Assembly: GCF_000633515.1 (NCBI RefSeq)
Contig: NZ_AYMP01000010.1
Span: 186,001 to 250,000, forward strand
Length of the DNA: 64,000 nt
DNA from: Morganella morganii H1r
GTDB taxonomy: Bacteria; Pseudomonadota; Gammaproteobacteria; Enterobacterales; Enterobacteriaceae
Direction: 5' to 3'
The position numbers and the translations under genes were made by a program. The notes under the pieces are model-generated. The model saw only the letters and a list, made by a program, of their open reading frames with translations, had not been told where the DNA came from and searched no databases. How positions within the stretch are numbered: the first letter of the stretch is position 1; every line of letters begins with the position of its first letter. Below are positions 61,102-64,000 of this stretch, piece by piece.

Positions 61102-61638
61102 ATGGATGAGCGGATCAGAAAACAGCGTTTCCTCCGGCGGATACTGGCGGTTGTGCTCTGTATTTCTGCGGGAAGTGCGGCGGCACTGCCGGAACGGGTG
61201 GCCGGTATCCGGGGCGTGCCCGGGATCACCTATATCACTATCCGCGGCAATGTGATTGCGCCGCCGCCGTGTGTCATCAACAACGGCAATACCATCCTGG
61301 TGGATTTCGGGGAGGTGATGAGTACCCGCATTGACGGTCAGCGCTACAAACAGCCGGTCAGTTACACGGCGGAGTGCACAAAGATGCCGACCAATGCCAT
61401 GACACTGGCCATCACCGGCAATACCGCCGAGTTTGATGCCGGATTACTGCAGACCGAAATCGCGGGGCTGGGGGTGCGCATGCTTTATCAGGGGCGGCAG
61501 CTCAATCCCGGTGAAAAAGTGAAATTTACTTATCCGGTCTTTCCGGCGCTGGAAGCGGTGCCTGTCCGTGATATGACGGCGGTGCTGACCGGCGGGGATT
61601 TCTCGGCGGTGGCAACACTGGAACTGGATTATCAGTAA
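61102..61638 (+). CDS. mrpE: minor fimbrial subunit (MrpE-like)
   Basis: 178-aa exported pilin-family protein. A charged start precedes the signal peptide (FLRRILAVVLCISAGSAAA), then ITIRGNVIAPPPCVINNGNT and AECTKMPTNAMTLAITG with the Cys pair, ending VATLELDYQ. It resembles the PapE/PapF/MrpE adaptor type and probably forms the tip fibrillum with the next two proteins. Confidence 0.82.
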   Translation: MDERIRKQRFLRRILAVVLCISAGSAAALPERVAGIRGVPGITYITIRGNVIAPPPCVINNGNTILVDFGEVMSTRIDGQRYKQPVSYTAECTKMPTNAMTLAITGNTAEFDAGLLQTEIAGLGVRMLYQGRQLNPGEKVKFTYPVFPALEAVPVRDMTAVLTGGDFSAVATLELDYQ

Positions 61639-61649
61639 GGAGCCTGACC

Positions 61650-62132
61650 ATGGCAAAACATTACCGGCGGTTACTGATACTGCTGCTGTGTGCCGCAGCG
61701 GGCAGCGCAGCCGCGCCGAACATGAAGCTGTTTGGTACGTTGCTGGTGCCGCCTGCCTGCACGATCAGCGACAACGGCGTGATCGATGTGTTTTTCGGTG
61801 ACAACGTCGGCGTGCATAAAGTGGATGGTGTCAATTACACCCGGGCGGTCAATTACACCCTGGTGTGTGAGGACAATATCAAGGGCTGGGATCTGGGGTT
61901 ATCGGTTACCGGTCCGGTCAGCGGATTTGATGATGCGGCCTTACAGACCAACATCCCCGACCTGGCGATCCACCTGACGCAGAACGGAAAACCGTTCACG
62001 CTCAACAAACGCATTGCGGTATCACCGGATAACCCGCCGGTGATTCAGGCGGTGCCGGTAAAACGGCCGGGCAGCACACTGCCGGAAGGCGCATTTGATG
62101 TGACCGCCACTCTGCTGGCGGAATATCAGTAG
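61650..62132 (+). CDS. mrpF: minor fimbrial subunit (MrpF-like)
   Basis: 160-aa exported pilin-like subunit with signal peptide (ending GSAAA), KLFGTLLVPPACTISDNGVI and NYTLVCEDNIKGWDLG holding the two Cys, ending TATLLAEYQ. The sequence is similar to mrpE next to it, suggesting an old tandem duplication. Length equals that of MrpF. It starts 11 bp after mrpE. Confidence 0.82.
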   Translation: MAKHYRRLLILLLCAAAGSAAAPNMKLFGTLLVPPACTISDNGVIDVFFGDNVGVHKVDGVNYTRAVNYTLVCEDNIKGWDLGLSVTGPVSGFDDAALQTNIPDLAIHLTQNGKPFTLNKRIAVSPDNPPVIQAVPVKRPGSTLPEGAFDVTATLLAEYQ

Positions 62133-62142
62133 GAGCAAGGCA

Positions 62143-62688
62143 ATGAATGAAACAGTAAGGCGCTTTTTTATCAGTACCTGCGGTGTGTTTCTGTTATCTC
62201 TGCCGGGTGCGGATGCCGGGGCTGTCCCTGACAACCTGTATTTTCACGGCACGCTGGTGGATGAACCCTGCACGATACATCCGGGGGATGAAATCGTGGA
62301 ACTGCCGTTCGGCAATATCCCTGATAAAAACCTGTATGCCTATCAGCGGACACCCTCAAAGGATTTCCGGATCCGGCTCTCGGAGTGTGATACCTCCATC
62401 GGCAGGCGGGTGACGGTGATGTTTGCCGGGGATGAAAACCCGTTTATCAGCGGCGCGCTGGCGATAAGCCCGGGCAGTCAGGCTGAAGGCATTGCGGTCG
62501 GGCTGGAAAATGCGGACGGCACGGCGCTGGCGGTCAATGAAGCGTCACCGCAGATCACACTGAACGACGGACTGACGCTGCTGAACTTCCGTGCCTATGT
62601 GCAGGGCGAGCCGGATGCGCTGGCAAACAAAACCATTAAACGCGGGCCGTTCAGTGCCATTGCGACATTTCATCTTAATTATGACTGA
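62143..62688 (+). CDS. mrpG: minor fimbrial subunit (MrpG-like)
   Basis: 181-aa exported pilin-like protein; signal peptide to ~residue 25, LYFHGTLVDEPCTIHPGDEI and RLSECDTSIGRRVTVMFAG with the two Cys, ending AIATFHLNYD. Likely adaptor or tip component of the fimbria. It starts 10 bp after mrpF with a GGAGCAAGG site. Confidence 0.83.
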   Translation: MNETVRRFFISTCGVFLLSLPGADAGAVPDNLYFHGTLVDEPCTIHPGDEIVELPFGNIPDKNLYAYQRTPSKDFRIRLSECDTSIGRRVTVMFAGDENPFISGALAISPGSQAEGIAVGLENADGTALAVNEASPQITLNDGLTLLNFRAYVQGEPDALANKTIKRGPFSAIATFHLNYD

Positions 62689-62707
62689 CGGGTAACCGGG
62701 ACTGGCT

Positions 62708-63526
62708 ATGAACAGATTTCTGAAAATAACAGTGGCGGTTGCGCTGCTCTGGTCCGCTTCGGCGGGGGCATCCATCTTCTCTTATATTACGGAATCCTCA
62801 GGGAAACCGACGGATGCTGTTTACACCTATATTATTGAGCGCTGGGATCCGGAAGAGCCATCGGCTCCCAACCCCTGCTACGGCTGGTCTGTCTGCTGGA
62901 TCAATATCAACCACAAACACGATGTGGATGGTTCACCGGGCTCTTCCACCAAATCGATTGTCCGTGTGGAAAAACTGAGAACACTGGCGGAAGTGCGGGA
63001 TGCGGTTTTGAATAATATCTCGCTGCCCTACCAGGGAAAAGCAGAACACAGAGGGCCATCGCTGAATTCCAATCAGGAGTGTGTGGGGTTGTTTTATGAA
63101 TCCGCATCAGGCGGCTGGTCGAAGAACGGACGTCTGCTGCCGGGATCATTGTGCGGTATCGCTCCGCCACCGGTGGGTGCCTGTGAGGTGACCAGCGGCT
63201 CAGTCATTCTGGATTACGGGGATATTGATGAAGTCAGTCTGCCGGATGCGGCCCGCAATCAAAATATCACCGTCACCTGCAATCTGGATATGGATATCCT
63301 CGTAATCGCCTCCGGCTCAGACAGCGGTCGTGTCCCGCTGCGGCCGGATAACAGTCTGTATGCGGATCTTTATCTTAACGGCAATCCGGGTGAGCGGGGT
63401 GCGCCCATTCATGTCCCGGCCGGTGGTGCGACTCAGGTGGATGTGAAATCGGTACTGAAAGTGAACGGACGGGTTGCACCGGGGGCTTTCGAAGGTTCCG
63501 GATCCATCATTCTTGTGATGCCGTAA
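62708..63526 (+). CDS. mrpH: fimbrial tip adhesin (MrpH-like)
   Basis: 272-aa two-domain adhesin: signal peptide to ~21, receptor-binding domain to ~160, and a pilin domain (GACEVTSGSVILDYGDIDEV) to the end. His69, His71 (NINHKHD) and His114 (KAEHRG) have exactly the spacing of the three zinc ligands known in MrpH (72, 74, 117). Zinc binding is needed there for adhesion, so the adhesin is probably functional. Cys57/Cys63 and Cys127/Cys153 can form disulfides. Confidence 0.88.
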   Translation: MNRFLKITVAVALLWSASAGASIFSYITESSGKPTDAVYTYIIERWDPEEPSAPNPCYGWSVCWININHKHDVDGSPGSSTKSIVRVEKLRTLAEVRDAVLNNISLPYQGKAEHRGPSLNSNQECVGLFYESASGGWSKNGRLLPGSLCGIAPPPVGACEVTSGSVILDYGDIDEVSLPDAARNQNITVTCNLDMDILVIASGSDSGRVPLRPDNSLYADLYLNGNPGERGAPIHVPAGGATQVDVKSVLKVNGRVAPGAFEGSGSIILVMP

Positions 63527-63592
63527 TTTCTTATTTTCTTTCATGGTGTTGCGGAACTCCGCAGCATTGTGAGCCCGGAAGGAGACTGAAAT

Positions 63593-63952
63593 ATGATTAC
63601 AGAAGATACTGATTTAACCGTTAATAAATCTGTCGGCTACCGAATCTTCCGCAAGCGGAAAGAACTGGGCTGGTCCGGCAGCCGCCTGGCAGACCATCTC
63701 GGGATCAGCCAGCAGCAGTTCTCGCGTTACGAGCGGGGATGCAGCCAGATTAATGTCAGCCTGCTGGTCAGGGCGGCGGAAGTTTTACAGACACCGGTCA
63801 GCTGGTTTTTTGCTGACTGTCCGGAAGCGCGTTCATACCGGGAGTGCTTCCGGGGAAAAGCGGATATTTATACGGCGGAATCTGTTCCGGAGTATGGATT
63901 ATCCGTACCCTCCCGGTACAAAAGGAAACCGGATGAAGGAAAACAGACGTAA
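63593..63952 (+). CDS. mrpJ: XRE-type regulator (MrpJ-like)
   Basis: 119-aa DNA-binding protein. Helix-turn-helix ELGWSGSRLADHLGISQQQF and SRYERGCSQINVSLLVRAAE, near residues 28-66. As the last gene of an mrp-type operon it corresponds to MrpJ, which in Proteus represses flagellar genes when fimbriae are made, linking adherence with loss of motility. The mrpH-mrpJ gap (66 bp) has a small TGCGGA/TCCGCA hairpin. A further ORF begins inside its last codons. Confidence 0.87.
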   Translation: MITEDTDLTVNKSVGYRIFRKRKELGWSGSRLADHLGISQQQFSRYERGCSQINVSLLVRAAEVLQTPVSWFFADCPEARSYRECFRGKADIYTAESVPEYGLSVPSRYKRKPDEGKQT

Positions 63953-64000
63953 ACACCTGATGCAGTCTGAGGTGGAAAAAATGATGGCGGCAGCAGAAAA
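63933..64000 (+). CDS. start of a probable tyrosine recombinase, cut by window edge
   Basis: ATG 63933 (behind AAAGGAAACCGG) opens a frame overlapping mrpJ by 20 bp and reading MKENRRKHLMQSEVEKMMAA to the edge. The pattern RKxLxxxEVxxLLxAA is the usual beginning of FimB/FimE-type recombinases, as in mrpI here (DKRKFLTRYEVDAILKEA). Only 22 residues are visible, so the call is tentative. Confidence 0.6.
   Translation, partial: MKENRRKHLMQSEVEKMMAAAE

Noticed and set aside
1-64000. tRNA, rRNA genes, CRISPR arrays, insertion sequences
   Set aside because: No cloverleaf genes, repeat-spacer arrays or complete IS elements were noticed by reading; the only transposase-like sequence is the degenerate RAYT domain of the fusion gene.

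Overview
The window looks like a chromosomal segment of Morganella morganii or a very close relative (tribe Proteeae, Enterobacterales). The main evidence is the four-gene histamine cluster hdcT1-hdc-hdcT2-hisS2 (25562-31038), whose layout matches the one known from M. morganii, together with an mrp-type fimbrial operon of the Proteus kind. Genes are dense, mostly in operons with 4-bp ATGA overlaps, and no rRNA, tRNA or CRISPR array was seen.

Layout. 1-1676: end of a type III secretion translocon operon (SctE, SctB). 1807-3995: methionine genes (metY, MetQ-like lipoprotein) behind tandem MetJ boxes, then a mosaic of non-coding repeats (3998-4462). 4582-6308: LemA and an MscS channel. 6391-10003: a MerR regulator, a textbook 19-bp-spacer MerR promoter, a divergent trans-sulfuration PLP enzyme and an MFS transporter. 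10058-16604: TonB receptor, ModD, methyltransferase and a FecBCD-type ABC transporter, with ModE-like boxes before both the receptor and the ABC operon, so probably a molybdate or tungstate uptake system. 16805-19847: gntR, gntK, gntU with two overlapping GntR operators. 20017-21078: a soluble CZB-type chemoreceptor. 21141-25510: a yegUVW-like cluster whose transporter is of the NCS1 type. 25562-31038: the histamine cluster. 31461-33362: a single ORF fusing a degenerate REP-associated transposase (RAYT) to a degenerate histidyl-tRNA synthetase. 33409-38148: a probable peptidoglycan O-acetylation operon (patA, patB, ape1) next to a Bax-type glucosaminidase. 38447-43333: a four-gene chaperone-usher fimbria. 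44030-45636: small and decayed genes (recX-like, a frameshifted DUF1992 gene, an autotransporter remnant). 45747-52173: the phosphoglycerate system pgtP / pgtCBA. 52575-53723: a general porin. 54151-55101: a ribonucleoside hydrolase. 55281-63952: a complete mrpIABCDEFGHJ-like fimbrial locus with its invertible promoter, followed by the start of another ORF that looks like a tyrosine recombinase.

Most interesting points. (1) The RAYT-HisRS fusion stands divergently beside the histamine operon. Both HUH histidines and the key HisRS catalytic residues appear to be replaced, and two related palindromes lie just upstream. It is a good candidate for a domesticated, histidine-sensing regulator. (2) The mrp switch is captured in what reads as the OFF orientation: perfect 20-bp inverted repeats bound 256 bp containing a strong promoter that points away from mrpA. 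A GGG at the right inner edge completes an intrinsic terminator in front of mrpA only in this orientation, so inversion would move both a promoter and a terminator arm. (3) The ModE-box-controlled TonB/ABC/ModD cluster suggests an outer-membrane route for molybdate. (4) The MerR-controlled PLP enzyme lacks a family loop and has Phe at the usual cofactor-stacking Tyr.

Functional names rest on motif and family recognition by eye. No database search was possible.
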